From NCBI GenBank assembly GCA_035573855.1, contig DATLZU010000021.1:1-64000 (forward strand): a stretch of 64,000 bases of DNA, written 5' to 3'. The stretch is from DATLZU01 sp035573855 (GTDB lineage: Bacteria > Nitrospirota > Nitrospiria > Nitrospirales > Nitrospiraceae). Positions 16,122 to 25,228 of this stretch are shown here, piece after piece. The notes beneath the pieces are model-generated. The model had not been told where the DNA came from and searched no databases. It was given only the letters and a program-made list of their open reading frames with translations. Within the stretch, counting starts at the first letter, position 1; every line of letters starts with the position of its first letter. A program made the position numbers and the translations under genes.

Positions 16122-16841
16122 TCAAAGTGCCTGGCGCTTGACCGGCGAGCCCGGCGGGAAGAAACAGGCTCTTCGCCAGATCACGTAGGCGGTGAAGGCC
16201 GCGAGGGTGATCAAGAACACGAACCGGACCCGCCCGTACCCGAAACAAGCGAAGTTGGCGGTCGCATTCAGAAGCCCAAACCCCGCGTAGACCAGATAAA
16301 GGAAGAGCGACCAACTGCGGAGGCGCAGGAAGCCATAACCGATCAGGAGATGCAGGGTGGGAGATTGGGCTTTGGCGAGGAGACCGAGCAGTCCGTCTGG
16401 TTTGGCGCAAAAGACGGTCAAGGCATAGGTCGGGTTCGCGATAATGATGTAGAAGTCCGTCAGGGCCGTGAGCAGAAAGAGACCGCCCAGGTAGCGAATA
16501 TCGTGGGCCCGACCCCAGGCGATCCGAAGCGTTCGCCATATCCCGGGCGGATCTGACGTACGCGACAGGTAAGCGTGGTAACTCTGGATAGCCCACCAGG
16601 GGAGGGCGAATAGCATGAAGAAGAACACTCCAGCACCGGGTCCGCCCAGGCGTCCACCCAACCAAGCGCAGGCGACAAGCATGAGGCCGGTCAGAAAAAC
16701 GGTCAAGGCCTGTTTGGGTTTCCCTTGGAGGGCCTGGCCGAGGCCGGGGATCAAAAACGAGAGGATGGCGGCAAGGGGCGGTGAAATGATGGATGCGGGG
16801 GCAGAAGGAAACCGGTGTTCAAGCTGAGGTAACTCCGGCAC
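16122..16841 (-). CDS. Integral membrane protein with PGLGQ motif
   Basis: 239 residues with about five to six hydrophobic helices. The N-terminal helix pair begins AAILSFLIPGLGQALQGKPKQAL; the IPGLGQ motif followed by a basic turn is typical of a widespread group of small membrane proteins of unknown function. The start appears to be a GTG at 16841 with no clear ribosome site, so the N-terminus is uncertain. It is separated from the chlorite-dismutase-fold gene by about 110 bp in the same direction. Confidence 0.7.
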   Translation of the reverse strand: MPELPQLEHRFPSAPASIISPPLAAILSFLIPGLGQALQGKPKQALTVFLTGLMLVACAWLGGRLGGPGAGVFFFMLFALPWWAIQSYHAYLSRTSDPPGIWRTLRIAWGRAHDIRYLGGLFLLTALTDFYIIIANPTYALTVFCAKPDGLLGLLAKAQSPTLHLLIGYGFLRLRSWSLFLYLVYAGFGLLNATANFACFGYGRVRFVFLITLAAFTAYVIWRRACFFPPGSPVKRQAL

Positions 16842-16952
16842 GGGGAACTTGCGGTCTGTTTATGAGTGTGGGGTTGGGCGTCGCGGCGAAAGCAGCCGGC
16901 CTTCGGCTGGAAAGACCGACGGCCGCTCACCGAGACCCGACAAACTCACCGG

Positions 16953-17660
16953 TTAGCCTCCAAGGGTGTCCAGCGTTTCCTTGAGACTCTTGCGAATGCA
17001 CGTAAAGATCGGCGTATCGCGCAAGGTGTACCGGCTGCCTTCGGTCTCCCGAAGAGCCATCACCAAATCCAGAAAATCCTCGGGCTTGTCGCTTTCGAAC
17101 GCAACCACCCATTCTTGGTCGTCAAGCCCGAAGGAATAGGTGGTGTTGAGTTTCACCGAGGGGAAGCGATGGCCGACCTCGATATGCTCGTCCATCATGC
17201 CTTGGCGGGCCGCTTTCGTGAGGAGAAACCACTCGCGGGTTTTCACGAATGGATACACGAAGATGTACTTGCTTTTGCCAGGGATGATCGTGAGCCGTTT
17301 GCTTTCTTGATTCTCATGCGTGTGATGATCGACGTAGATCGACCGTTTGGTCATCGACAAATAGGAATACGGCGTCGCCAAGTACTTGCCCAATCCGCTG
17401 GCCAGGATCTTGGTGCTCATCTCCTGGAACAATTCCAACTCATAGCTGATGCGCCACAACATGAAATCGCAGTCGCCGCGGATGCCGACCGTGGTGTAGG
17501 CCAGCACCATGACCTTTCCGGTGTACTCTTCGACGGCGCGGATAAACTCTTGTTTGCCTCTGGACCGCTCGTCTTCGGGCAGTCTCCTCCAGGCAGGATC
17601 GACCTTATAGAAGGCAAAGTTCACGTACTGGCGCTTTGCGGATTGATCGGGGCTGGCCAT
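16953..17660 (-). CDS. Chlorite-dismutase-fold heme protein (HemQ-like)
   Basis: 235 residues with the Cld/HemQ fold: SYELELFQEMSTKILASGLGKYL, a proximal-His segment MDEHIEVGHRFP, FGLDDQEWVVAFESD and the C-terminal ALRETEGSRYTLRDTPIFTC. The last motif is typical of the coproheme decarboxylase-like branch. The distal arginine of true chlorite dismutases (Arg173 in the Nitrospira defluvii enzyme, by my recollection) is not at the aligned site, where LNTTYSFGLDD is found. I therefore read it as a heme-synthesis or heme-binding protein and not a chlorite detoxifier. GGAGG precedes the ATG at 17660. Confidence 0.82.
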   Translation of the reverse strand: MASPDQSAKRQYVNFAFYKVDPAWRRLPEDERSRGKQEFIRAVEEYTGKVMVLAYTTVGIRGDCDFMLWRISYELELFQEMSTKILASGLGKYLATPYSYLSMTKRSIYVDHHTHENQESKRLTIIPGKSKYIFVYPFVKTREWFLLTKAARQGMMDEHIEVGHRFPSVKLNTTYSFGLDDQEWVVAFESDKPEDFLDLVMALRETEGSRYTLRDTPIFTCIRKSLKETLDTLGG

Positions 17661-17712
17661 TACGGTCCTCCATGAAATTTCTGGAATATTTCAAGCGGAT
17701 AAGGGACCCTGT

Positions 17713-17741
17713 CTTTAACACTTCGTCCTTTTGTTTGTCAA
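17713..17741 (-). promoter_or_regulatory. Promoter for the HemQ-like gene
   Basis: On the minus strand TTGACA (17736-17741), a 17-bp spacer and TTAAAG (17713-17718) precede the gene, leaving a leader of about 45 bases before the ATG. Confidence 0.5.
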
Positions 17742-17803
17742 CATGGCCCCGCCAGCGAGGGCTCGTTGACAGGGATTCGGCCAATCTGCTAGTGCCTCCG
17801 GCC

Positions 17804-18427
17804 ATGCCCCTGCGGTTTGCCTGGCTTCGGAATGGGCGGAAGTGTTGTGGGCTCGAATGGCCAGCGTTCGTCCTGGGACTTGTGCTCCCGTTCGGGGCAT
17901 GGGCCATCGAAGTACAACCGACTCGCGTCCAGATTGAGGCCGCCCTGCAACAAGGCAAGGCCGCTGCGGAGAAGCGCATCCCTCCGGATCGGCTCTATGC
18001 GTGGTTCGGAGCAAGCGATGACCTGCATCCCAAGGGGTTCCTGATGACCAAGCTCAACGGGTTGGTCGTGATGGGTGCGCACTTCGCGCTCCGATCCGCA
18101 ACGCCGTCCGAACAGGAAATCGCTCAGATGCTGAATGCCAAGACCCTGCTGGTCAGCGTCATCCTCTTCGGCGACCGGCCGGACTTCGCTGTGGACAGCT
18201 ACATGGTGCTGGAGCAAAATGGAAAGACGATCAAGCCGCAGAATGTCCGGTTCGACGGGCGGGCGGCTCGGACCGCAATGTGGCCGGGCTCACCGGCGTA
18301 TCGCGCCAAGGTTGTCGCGTCCTTTGCCTATGCGGACCTGGATCCTCGCGCCAAGACCAAGCTGGTCGTGTTTCCTGCTGAGGGCGGGGAAGTCACATTT
18401 GATCTCGACTTCGCCCAAATTGATTGA
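17804..18427 (+). CDS. Exported protein of unknown function
   Basis: 207 residues from the ATG at 17804; the frame opens 56 codons earlier, but that part would overlap the divergent promoter and is not signal-like. The N-terminus (LEWPAFVLGLVLPFGAWA) is a signal peptide with cleavage near AWAIE. The mature domain has QIEAALQQGKAAAEKRIPPDRLYAWFG and VISVILFGDRP-like strands with no known motif. It lies 21 bp before cinA in the same direction but probably has a separate role. Confidence 0.65.
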   Translation: MPLRFAWLRNGRKCCGLEWPAFVLGLVLPFGAWAIEVQPTRVQIEAALQQGKAAAEKRIPPDRLYAWFGASDDLHPKGFLMTKLNGLVVMGAHFALRSATPSEQEIAQMLNAKTLLVSVILFGDRPDFAVDSYMVLEQNGKTIKPQNVRFDGRAARTAMWPGSPAYRAKVVASFAYADLDPRAKTKLVVFPAEGGEVTFDLDFAQID

Positions 18428-18448
18428 ACCGCCTCTCCGGAGATCTTT

Positions 18449-19759
18449 ATGTGGAATGCGGAAATTCTTGCCATCGGTTTCGAATTGCTCGTCGGGAGAC
18501 AGGCGGAGACCAATTCGCTGTTTCTGACGGATCAACTGGCGTCGCTGGGCATCGAAGTCCGGTTCAAGTCCGTAGTCGGCGACGATGAGGCCGATATCGC
18601 CGACGCGATTCGGACGGCCGCCCGCCGCGCGGACGTGGTTGTGATGACCGGCGGGTTGGGACCGACTGTGGATGACGTGACACGGGAAGCGGTAGCGCGG
18701 ATAACCGGGTGCCCGTTGCGCCGACGCGCTCGCGCGCTGGAAAGCATCAAACGGCGACTGGCTGCGTGGGGCCGGATACCCACTCCCGTGCAGTTACGGC
18801 AGGCGTTGATCCCAGCCGGAGCGGAGGTGTTGAGCAATCCGGTGGGAAGCGCGCCCGGTTTCTGCCTGGAGTGGAAAGGCACGTTCCTGGTGGCTCTCCC
18901 TGGCGTACCTGCCGAAGCCCGGGCGATGGCGGCTGCCGAGGTACTGCCCAGGCTGCAAAAGCGAATTGCGCACAGAGGTGGGCAGAAACCGCCGGTTCCC
19001 ATCGGCCGGCGGGTGCTCCACACCTTTGGCTTGTCGGAATCGGAAGTTGATCTCAGGCTTAAAGGCGTCGTCCCGGAAGACAGCAGCCTACGGCTCGGGC
19101 TTCAAGCCTCGCCGTTGGGGGTGCTGGTGTCGTTGACCGCCTCTTCATCAGCAACAGGAGCGAAGCGGCGGCAGTCGAGCTGTCCCGGACACGATGTCGA
19201 TGTTCTTGCTTCCGTGTTTCACGAAGTCCGACGGCGCCTCGGCGAATTCGCGTTCGCCGAGGGCGAAGACACGATGGAAGCCGTCGTCGGCCGCCTGCTC
19301 GCCGACAAGCAACTCACTCTGGCGGTCGCGGAATCCTGCACAGGGGGCCTGATCGGGCATCGGCTCACGCAGGTGCCGGGGGCATCGAGCTATCTGGACC
19401 GCGTCGTGGTCAGCTACAGCAATCGGGCCAAAGTGGAATTGTTGGGCGTGCCGGCGAAGGTGATCGCCAAGCATGGAGCGGTAAGCGCGCCCGTCGTGGC
19501 TGCCATGGCGAAGGGAGTGCGCGAACGAAGTCGCACGGCGGTGGGGCTGAGCGTGACGGGGATCGCCGGTCCGGGCGGCGGCACGGCAACGAAACCGGTC
19601 GGGTTGATCTATACCGGGCTCGATTGGGGAGAGGAAGCCTGTCTCACCAGAGAGTTCCGATTTCACGGAGACCGTGAGGCGATCAAGCTCCGTTCTTCGC
19701 AGGCCGCGCTGGATCTCCTGCGCCGTTGGCTGCTGGGCCTGGAAGCCGTTCATCGATGA
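18449..19759 (+). CDS. cinA: CinA family protein (MoCF-type domain plus NMN deamidase)
   Basis: 436 residues. The N-terminal half is a molybdopterin-binding-type domain (WNAEILAIGFELLVGRQAETN, VVVMTGGLGPTVDDVTREAVA). The C-terminal half is the nicotinamide-nucleotide amidase (AVAESCTGGLIGHRLTQVPG, VSYSNRAKVELLGV, VTGIAGPGGG). In other bacteria the pair recycles pyridine nucleotides and the gene is often next to recA, as here. GGAG precedes the ATG. It overlaps thpR by four bases. Confidence 0.95.
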   Translation: MWNAEILAIGFELLVGRQAETNSLFLTDQLASLGIEVRFKSVVGDDEADIADAIRTAARRADVVVMTGGLGPTVDDVTREAVARITGCPLRRRARALESIKRRLAAWGRIPTPVQLRQALIPAGAEVLSNPVGSAPGFCLEWKGTFLVALPGVPAEARAMAAAEVLPRLQKRIAHRGGQKPPVPIGRRVLHTFGLSESEVDLRLKGVVPEDSSLRLGLQASPLGVLVSLTASSSATGAKRRQSSCPGHDVDVLASVFHEVRRRLGEFAFAEGEDTMEAVVGRLLADKQLTLAVAESCTGGLIGHRLTQVPGASSYLDRVVVSYSNRAKVELLGVPAKVIAKHGAVSAPVVAAMAKGVRERSRTAVGLSVTGIAGPGGGTATKPVGLIYTGLDWGEEACLTREFRFHGDREAIKLRSSQAALDLLRRWLLGLEAVHR

Positions 19760-20376
19760 TCCGCGCATTCCTTGCGGTAGAGTTGGACGAGAGTCTGCGG
19801 GCCGCGATCGAGCAGGTTCAACGCGAACTTCGCGATCGGATCGACCGAGAGCTCGGGCGCGACGCGCGCATTCACTGGGTCCGTCCGGAATCCATTCATG
19901 TGACGGTCAAATTTCTAGGAGGCATCGAGGAGACGTTGGTGGATCGGATCAGACAGGCATTGGGTCCCGCGCTGGCCGAGACGCCGCGTTTTACCGTCCC
20001 GGTTGGCGGGGTTGGGGTTTTCACCAATAGAAATGGACCGCGAGTGCTTTGGATCGGGTGCGCCGGCGGGACCGGGCAATCTGATGAAGGGAGCCGCTGG
20101 CGCCAAGTGCATCAGGCGGTCGAACGGGCGCTTGAGCCATTGGGGTTTGCGGCTGAGCCCAAGCCGTTCAGCCCGCACTTGACGCTGGCGAGGGTGAAGG
20201 ATGGGGAGAGGCAGGTCGGCAAGGTCCTGGCCCAGAGCGGGGTGTTCGACCGTCCGCTGCCGTGCGGAATCTTGGACGTCGACGCGATCAGCCTTATGAG
20301 GAGCGAACTCAAACTCTCCGGCGCGGAATACAACCGGATCTGGCAAGTCAAATTGCGGCAAGCAACCAACGCGTAG
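19756..20376 (+). CDS. thpR: RNA 2',3'-cyclic phosphodiesterase ThpR
   Basis: 206 residues from the ATG that overlaps the cinA stop (ATGA). The 2H phosphoesterase motifs are both present: IHVTVKFLG near residue 45 and SPHLTLARVK near residue 135. The enzyme opens 2',3'-cyclic phosphates on RNA ends. A short insertion (GCAGGTGQSDEGSRW) separates the two halves. The gene lies between cinA and recA, an arrangement common in several phyla. Confidence 0.92.
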   Translation: MIRAFLAVELDESLRAAIEQVQRELRDRIDRELGRDARIHWVRPESIHVTVKFLGGIEETLVDRIRQALGPALAETPRFTVPVGGVGVFTNRNGPRVLWIGCAGGTGQSDEGSRWRQVHQAVERALEPLGFAAEPKPFSPHLTLARVKDGERQVGKVLAQSGVFDRPLPCGILDVDAISLMRSELKLSGAEYNRIWQVKLRQATNA

Positions 20377-20422
20377 CGCACCGTGCGCCGCGCGCAGGCT
20401 AGGTTTACTCAGGGAAGTTCGG

Positions 20423-20428
20423 TATAAT
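20423..20428 (+). promoter_or_regulatory. -10 element of the recA promoter
   Basis: A perfect TATAAT lies 35 bases before the recA ATG, followed by AAGGAG at 20450-20455. No good -35 is seen at the expected spacing (TAGGTT around 20400), which suggests dependence on an activator or an extended contact. The palindrome found at the LexA/CI-like gene is absent here. Confidence 0.55.
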
Positions 20429-20462
20429 CCACCGATTCCCGCCAACCTAAAGGAGCATCGCG

Positions 20463-21557
20463 ATGGCCGAACGAGACGAGAAGAAGCGGGCGTTGGATCT
20501 GGCTTTGTCCCAGATTGAAAAACAGTATGGGAAGGGTGCGATCATGAAACTGGGGACGGCGGAAGCGCCAGCCGATGTTCCGGCTATCTCGACCGGTTCG
20601 TTGGGGCTCGATATCGCCCTGGGCGTCGGCGGCTTCCCGCGCGGACGGGTCGTCGAAATTTTCGGACCTGAAGCGTCGGGCAAAACCACTCTGACCCTGC
20701 ACGCTATCGCGGAGGCGCAACGCGCCGGAGGGATCGCGGCCTTTATCGACGCCGAACATGCGCTCGATTTAGGGTATGCGAGAAAGCTGGGGGTGCAGAC
20801 CGACGATTTGTTGGTATCCCAACCGGATACCGGCGAGCAGGCGCTGGAGATCGCCGAGACGCTGGTCCGGAGCGGGGCTATCGATCTCATCGTCGTGGAC
20901 TCGGTCGCGGCGCTGGTCCCTCGCGCCGAGATTGAGGGGGAGATGGGCGACGCCCATATGGGCTTACAAGCCAGGCTTATGTCGCAAGCCTTGCGCAAGC
21001 TGACGGCCGCCATCTCCAAGTCGCAAACGACGGTGATCTTCATCAATCAAATCCGGATGAAGCTGGGCGTGATGTTCGGCAATCCGGAGACCACCACCGG
21101 CGGCAATGCGCTCAAGTTTTACTCTTCCGTGCGGTTGGATATCAGACGGATCGAATCGATCAAAGAAGGGCAGGACGTCACAGGCAGCCGGGTGCGGGTG
21201 AAGGTCGTCAAGAACAAGCTGGCTCCGCCGTTCAAGCAGGCCGAATTCGACGTGATGTTCGCGGAGGGCATTTCCAAGGCTGGTGAGTTGGTGGATCTCG
21301 GTGTGGAGAAAAAAGTCCTGGAGAAATCCGGCGCCTGGTACTCCTACAAAGGAGAACGATTGGGGCAGGGACGGGAGGCCGTTCGGGATTATTTGAAAAC
21401 GAATCAGGCGGTGGCTCGGGAAATCGAAGGCCGGTTGCGGGAGTTGGCGGGCATTCCGGGCCACGGCGGAGAGAAGAAAGCCGAGATGAAAGATGAGAAG
21501 CGCCTGGAGGGGCGAAGCGAGGACCGCAGGAGCCATAGCGCCCGCGCCGGGGCTTGA
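20463..21557 (+). CDS. recA: Recombinase RecA
   Basis: 364 residues, full length. Walker A GPEASGKTTL, the makes-multimers N-terminus (ALDLALSQIEKQYGKGAIMKLG), Walker B LIVVDSVAAL, loop L1 EIEGEMGDAHMG and loop L2 INQIRMKLGVMFGNPETTTGG are intact. The C-terminal 25 residues are a charged tail (GGEKKAEMKDEKRLEGRSED). RecA drives strand exchange and stimulates self-cleavage of S24 repressors such as the one at 12601. It is followed by recX. Confidence 0.98.
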   Translation: MAERDEKKRALDLALSQIEKQYGKGAIMKLGTAEAPADVPAISTGSLGLDIALGVGGFPRGRVVEIFGPEASGKTTLTLHAIAEAQRAGGIAAFIDAEHALDLGYARKLGVQTDDLLVSQPDTGEQALEIAETLVRSGAIDLIVVDSVAALVPRAEIEGEMGDAHMGLQARLMSQALRKLTAAISKSQTTVIFINQIRMKLGVMFGNPETTTGGNALKFYSSVRLDIRRIESIKEGQDVTGSRVRVKVVKNKLAPPFKQAEFDVMFAEGISKAGELVDLGVEKKVLEKSGAWYSYKGERLGQGREAVRDYLKTNQAVAREIEGRLRELAGIPGHGGEKKAEMKDEKRLEGRSEDRRSHSARAGA

Positions 21558-21615
21558 ATGACCCGGACCGGCTGATACGCGGCATCGGCAGCGGTGCCCC
21601 ATCCAGGCTGACAAG

Positions 21616-22083
21616 ATGCCTCGCGCCGCCATCTCCACTGAGCAGGTCGAGCAGGCCGCACTCCGTTATCTGGCCCAACGAGATCGCACCAGCGCTCAGG
21701 TCGCACGGCATCTCGACCGCAAGGGTGCCTCCCAGGCGCAAGTGCGCTCAGTCCTACGCCGGTTGACCAAAGCGGGTTACTTGAACGATCGTGCGTTCGC
21801 CGCGCGGTGGGCGGAGGCTCGGTTAGCCCGGCGTCCGATGGGGCGCGAAGCGCTCAAAGCGGAGTTGTTACGACAGGGGCTGTCGGAGGGACTTGTCGTC
21901 CGGACGCTTGATACATTCTATCAACGGGGCCGGGAGCGGGAACTGGCCGAACAGGTGATCCGACAGGCAGCCCGGCGCACGCCGGTCTCTTCAAGCCGAG
22001 CCGCACGGTTGCTCAGGCAGCGCGGATTCGACGAAGAGACGATCGACGAGGTCGTGCCAAGCGAAGACCGAAATGGAGTCTAG
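21616..22083 (+). CDS. recX: RecA regulator RecX
   Basis: 155 residues of tandem three-helix repeats typical of RecX (ALRYLAQRDRTSAQVARHLDRKG, VRSVLRRLTKAGYLNDRAFAARW, and GREALKAELLRQGLSEGLV). RecX binds RecA filaments and limits their growth. It lies 58 bp after recA and 6 bp before alaS. The ribosome site is weak, as expected for a low-level regulator. Confidence 0.93.
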   Translation: MPRAAISTEQVEQAALRYLAQRDRTSAQVARHLDRKGASQAQVRSVLRRLTKAGYLNDRAFAARWAEARLARRPMGREALKAELLRQGLSEGLVVRTLDTFYQRGRERELAEQVIRQAARRTPVSSSRAARLLRQRGFDEETIDEVVPSEDRNGV

Positions 22084-22089
22084 TCACCG

Positions 22090-24720
22090 ATGAATTGCAG
22101 TGCTCAGGATCTACGCCAGGCTTTTGTCCGCTACTTCGAAAGGCAGGGGCATCAGGGCGTGCCGAGCTCGTCGCTGATTCCGCAGGCGGATCCCACCTTG
22201 CTGTTCACCAACGCGGGGATGAACCAGTTCAAGCGGGTGTTCCTCGGCGAGGAAACCAGGCCGTATCGCCGTGCGGTGAGCGTGCAGAAGTGCCTCCGGG
22301 CTGGCGGGAAGCACAACGATCTGGAAAATGTCGGCTATACGCGCCGGCACCACACCTTCTTTGAGATGCTCGGCAACTTTTCGTTCGGCGATTACTTCAA
22401 AGAAGAGGCGATCCGGTTCGCGTGGGAGTTCCTCACTCAAACCATAGGACTGCCGAAAGACCGCCTCTGGGTCACGATCTTCCGGGAAGACGACGAGGCC
22501 TATCGGCTGTGGGAAAAAATCGGGATGCCGGCGTCGCGGATCGTGCGCTTCGGCGAAAAGGATAACTTCTGGCAGATGGCCGACACCGGTCCTTGCGGTC
22601 CGTGCTCCGAGATCCATTACGACCAGGGGCCGGCGGTACCGGGCGAGGAGCTGCCCAACGGCGCAGGCGACCGGGTCATCGAGATCTGGAACCTGGTTTT
22701 CATGCAGTACAACCGCGACGCCGACGGAACGTTGCACCTGCTGCCCAAGCCCAGCATCGATACCGGCATGGGCTTGGAGCGGCTGGCCGCGGTGGCCCAG
22801 GGGCGGTACAGCAATTATGACAGCGATCTGTTTCGACCGCTGCTCGATGCGATCGGAGTACAGGCCGGCCGCACATACGGCGGCGACGAGATCGCCGACC
22901 GCTCCATGCGCGTCGTGGCCGACCATTTGCGCGCGATCACCTTCCTTATCGCCGACGGTGTGCTGCCGTCCAACGAGGGCCGCGGTTATGTGCTGCGGCG
23001 CATTCTGCGTCGGGCGGCGCGCCATGGTCGACTGCTGGGACTGAGAGAGCCATTTCTCTACAAGCTGACCGGAGCCGTCGTCGAGGTGATGGGCGCTGCC
23101 TATCCGGAACTCCGCGCTGCGGCGGGGACGGTTGCGGAAGTGACGCAGGGCGAGGAGGAACGGTTCATCGCCACGCTCGATCAGGGCTTGCCGATCCTGA
23201 CGGACATGATCGCCAAGGCGAAGCGCGCTGGCCGGTCCGTCCTGCCGGGAACCGACGTCTTCAAGCTATATGACACGTATGGATTCCCGCTGGACCTGAT
23301 TGCCGAGGCCTGCCGGGAACAGGGGATGACCCTGGACGAAGCCGGCTTCGACCGCGCCATCGAGGAGCAGCGAACCCGCGCCAGGAAGACGGCTGGCTTC
23401 GAGGAGGCGGCGACTAGGCCGGTCTTGGTGGAATTGGCGGGAAAGTTGGGTGCGACGCGTTTTGTCGGTTATGAACGGTTGGAGTCGGAGAGCGTCATTC
23501 AGGCGATCCTGAAAGGGGACCGGGTGGTCAAAGAAGCGGTCGAAGGCGACGAAGTCGAGTTGGTGTTGAGCGAGACGCCGTTCTACGCCGAGGGCGGCGG
23601 GCAGGTGGGGGATCGCGGGGTGCTGACCGGGCCGGAGGGGCGCGTGGAGGTGGTGGATACGACCAGGCCGGTTGCGAGCTTGATCGTCCATAAAGGCACC
23701 GTGCGGGTGGGTCGGATCCGTGAAGGAGAGCCGGTCCGGACGATGGTCAACCCGATGACCCGGCAGGATGCGGCGCGTAACCATACCGCAACCCATCTGG
23801 TCCATGCGGCGCTGCGGGAATTGTTGGGGCCGCATGTCAAACAATACGGTTCGCTGGTGGCGCCCAATCGGCTGCGCTTCGACTTCGCCCATTTCAAGCC
23901 CCTGTCTTCGCGCGACATCGACGAGATTGAATCAATGGTGAACGAGCACGTGCGCCGCAACGAACAGGTGCGCACCGAAGTGATGGGAGTGCAGGACGCG
24001 GTGGCGTCGGGGGCCTTGGCCTTTTTCGGCGACAAGTACGGCGACTTGGTGCGGGTGGTGAGCATCGAGTCGTTCAGCAAGGAACTGTGCGGTGGCACCC
24101 ATTGCCGGCAGACCGGGGAAATCGGCGTGTTTCGCATCGTGTCGGAAACCGGGGTGGCGGCCGGCGTGCGTCGGATCGAAGCTCTGACGGGCAGCGGGGC
24201 GCTCGCCCATATGAAGCGGTTGGAGGCGGAGATCCGGGAGTTGTCCGAGTTGCTGAAAGCTGGCCCTGCCGAGTTGGTCGCAAAGACTCGTAAGCTGACG
24301 GCGCAATTGAAAGAAAAAGAGCGCGAACTGGAAGAATTGAAACTCAAGATGGCCGATGGGTTGGGGGTCGACGCGCAGGTCAGAACCGTGCACGGCGTCC
24401 AGGTGCATGCCCAGCGGGCCGACGGCCTGGATGCCTCCGGCATGCGCGCGTTGGCCGATCGGTTGCGGGAGAAACTGCGGAGCGGTGTGATCGCGCTGGG
24501 CGCGGTCAACGACGGCAAGGTGTCGTTGCTGGTGGTGGTCACGAAGGATTTGACCTCACGGCTCAAGGCCGGCGACTTGATCCGTGAAATGGCAGCCGAG
24601 GTGGGGGGGACCGGCGGCGGACGGCCCGAGATGGCACAGGCGGGTGGCAAGCATCCTGAGCGGCTCGGCGCGGCGCTGGAAAAAGTCTTTCGACTGGTCG
24701 AACAAGCTCTGGAGCGGTAA
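22090..24720 (+). CDS. alaS: Alanyl-tRNA synthetase
   Basis: 876 residues, the usual length. The class II catalytic core is at the N-terminus (QADPTLLFTNAGMNQFKRVFLG, YTRRHHTFFEMLGNFSFGDYF). The editing domain has HTATHLVHAAL and the zinc motif CGGTHCRQTGEIG. The C-terminal part has a coiled coil (LTAQLKEKERELEELKLK) and the glycine-rich GGTGGGRPEMAQAGG of the C-Ala region. It charges tRNA-Ala and clears mischarged Ser and Gly. Confidence 0.98.
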   Translation: MNCSAQDLRQAFVRYFERQGHQGVPSSSLIPQADPTLLFTNAGMNQFKRVFLGEETRPYRRAVSVQKCLRAGGKHNDLENVGYTRRHHTFFEMLGNFSFGDYFKEEAIRFAWEFLTQTIGLPKDRLWVTIFREDDEAYRLWEKIGMPASRIVRFGEKDNFWQMADTGPCGPCSEIHYDQGPAVPGEELPNGAGDRVIEIWNLVFMQYNRDADGTLHLLPKPSIDTGMGLERLAAVAQGRYSNYDSDLFRPLLDAIGVQAGRTYGGDEIADRSMRVVADHLRAITFLIADGVLPSNEGRGYVLRRILRRAARHGRLLGLREPFLYKLTGAVVEVMGAAYPELRAAAGTVAEVTQGEEERFIATLDQGLPILTDMIAKAKRAGRSVLPGTDVFKLYDTYGFPLDLIAEACREQGMTLDEAGFDRAIEEQRTRARKTAGFEEAATRPVLVELAGKLGATRFVGYERLESESVIQAILKGDRVVKEAVEGDEVELVLSETPFYAEGGGQVGDRGVLTGPEGRVEVVDTTRPVASLIVHKGTVRVGRIREGEPVRTMVNPMTRQDAARNHTATHLVHAALRELLGPHVKQYGSLVAPNRLRFDFAHFKPLSSRDIDEIESMVNEHVRRNEQVRTEVMGVQDAVASGALAFFGDKYGDLVRVVSIESFSKELCGGTHCRQTGEIGVFRIVSETGVAAGVRRIEALTGSGALAHMKRLEAEIRELSELLKAGPAELVAKTRKLTAQLKEKERELEELKLKMADGLGVDAQVRTVHGVQVHAQRADGLDASGMRALADRLREKLRSGVIALGAVNDGKVSLLVVVTKDLTSRLKAGDLIREMAAEVGGTGGGRPEMAQAGGKHPERLGAALEKVFRLVEQALER

Positions 24721-24724
24721 GCTG

Positions 24725-25204
24725 ATGGCTGGAACGCGTATTTTGGCTCTGGATCACGGCACCAAGCGCATCGGCGTGGCTGTGAGCGATGAGCTGCGGT
24801 GGATCGCGCAACCGCTCGAAACGTTCGAACGGCGCAGCCTGGATGCGGACATTGCCCACATTCAACATCTGGTGCGGACCTACGAGGTCGGCACAGTGGT
24901 GATGGGGGTGCCGCTGCGGCTGGACGGCAAGGTTGGGACGGCGGCTCAGGCGATCAACCGGTTCGTTGAGCGCTTGGCGCAGGCCCTCGACGTGCCGGTG
25001 GTCACCTGGGATGAACGGCTGACCACCAGGTCCGCCGAACAGCTCCTGGTCGCCGCCGACGTCAGCCGGAAGAAGCGAAAGGGGGCGGTGGACCGCGTCG
25101 CCGCCGCGCTCCTGCTTCAAAGTTACCTAGAAAACTTGGCCTCAGCGGTTCGCGGTGACGAAGCGGGACGGGGAGAGGAAGCGGCGGACGGTCCCGGCAG
25201 ATGA
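24725..25204 (+). CDS. ruvX: Putative pre-16S rRNA nuclease RuvX/YqgF
   Basis: 159 residues from the ATG at 24725 (GGAGCGG upstream). The RNase H-like fold is clear: ILALDHGTKRIGVAVSD with the first catalytic Asp, VVMGVPLRLDGKVG, WDERLTTRSAEQLL and the final GAVDRVAAALLLQSYL. The protein matures the 5' end of 16S rRNA in other bacteria. The alaS-ruvX-mltG order is common. Confidence 0.94.
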   Translation: MAGTRILALDHGTKRIGVAVSDELRWIAQPLETFERRSLDADIAHIQHLVRTYEVGTVVMGVPLRLDGKVGTAAQAINRFVERLAQALDVPVVTWDERLTTRSAEQLLVAADVSRKKRKGAVDRVAAALLLQSYLENLASAVRGDEAGRGEEAADGPGR

Positions 25205-25228
25205 CGAGTCCATACGGCTGAGATCGAG

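Noticed and set aside
16953..17660. True chlorite dismutase
   Set aside because: The distal Arg is missing at the aligned site and the C-terminal motif is of the HemQ-like branch.
22111..23025. 304-codon minus-strand open frame
   Set aside because: It is antisense to alaS and encodes no recognisable domain.
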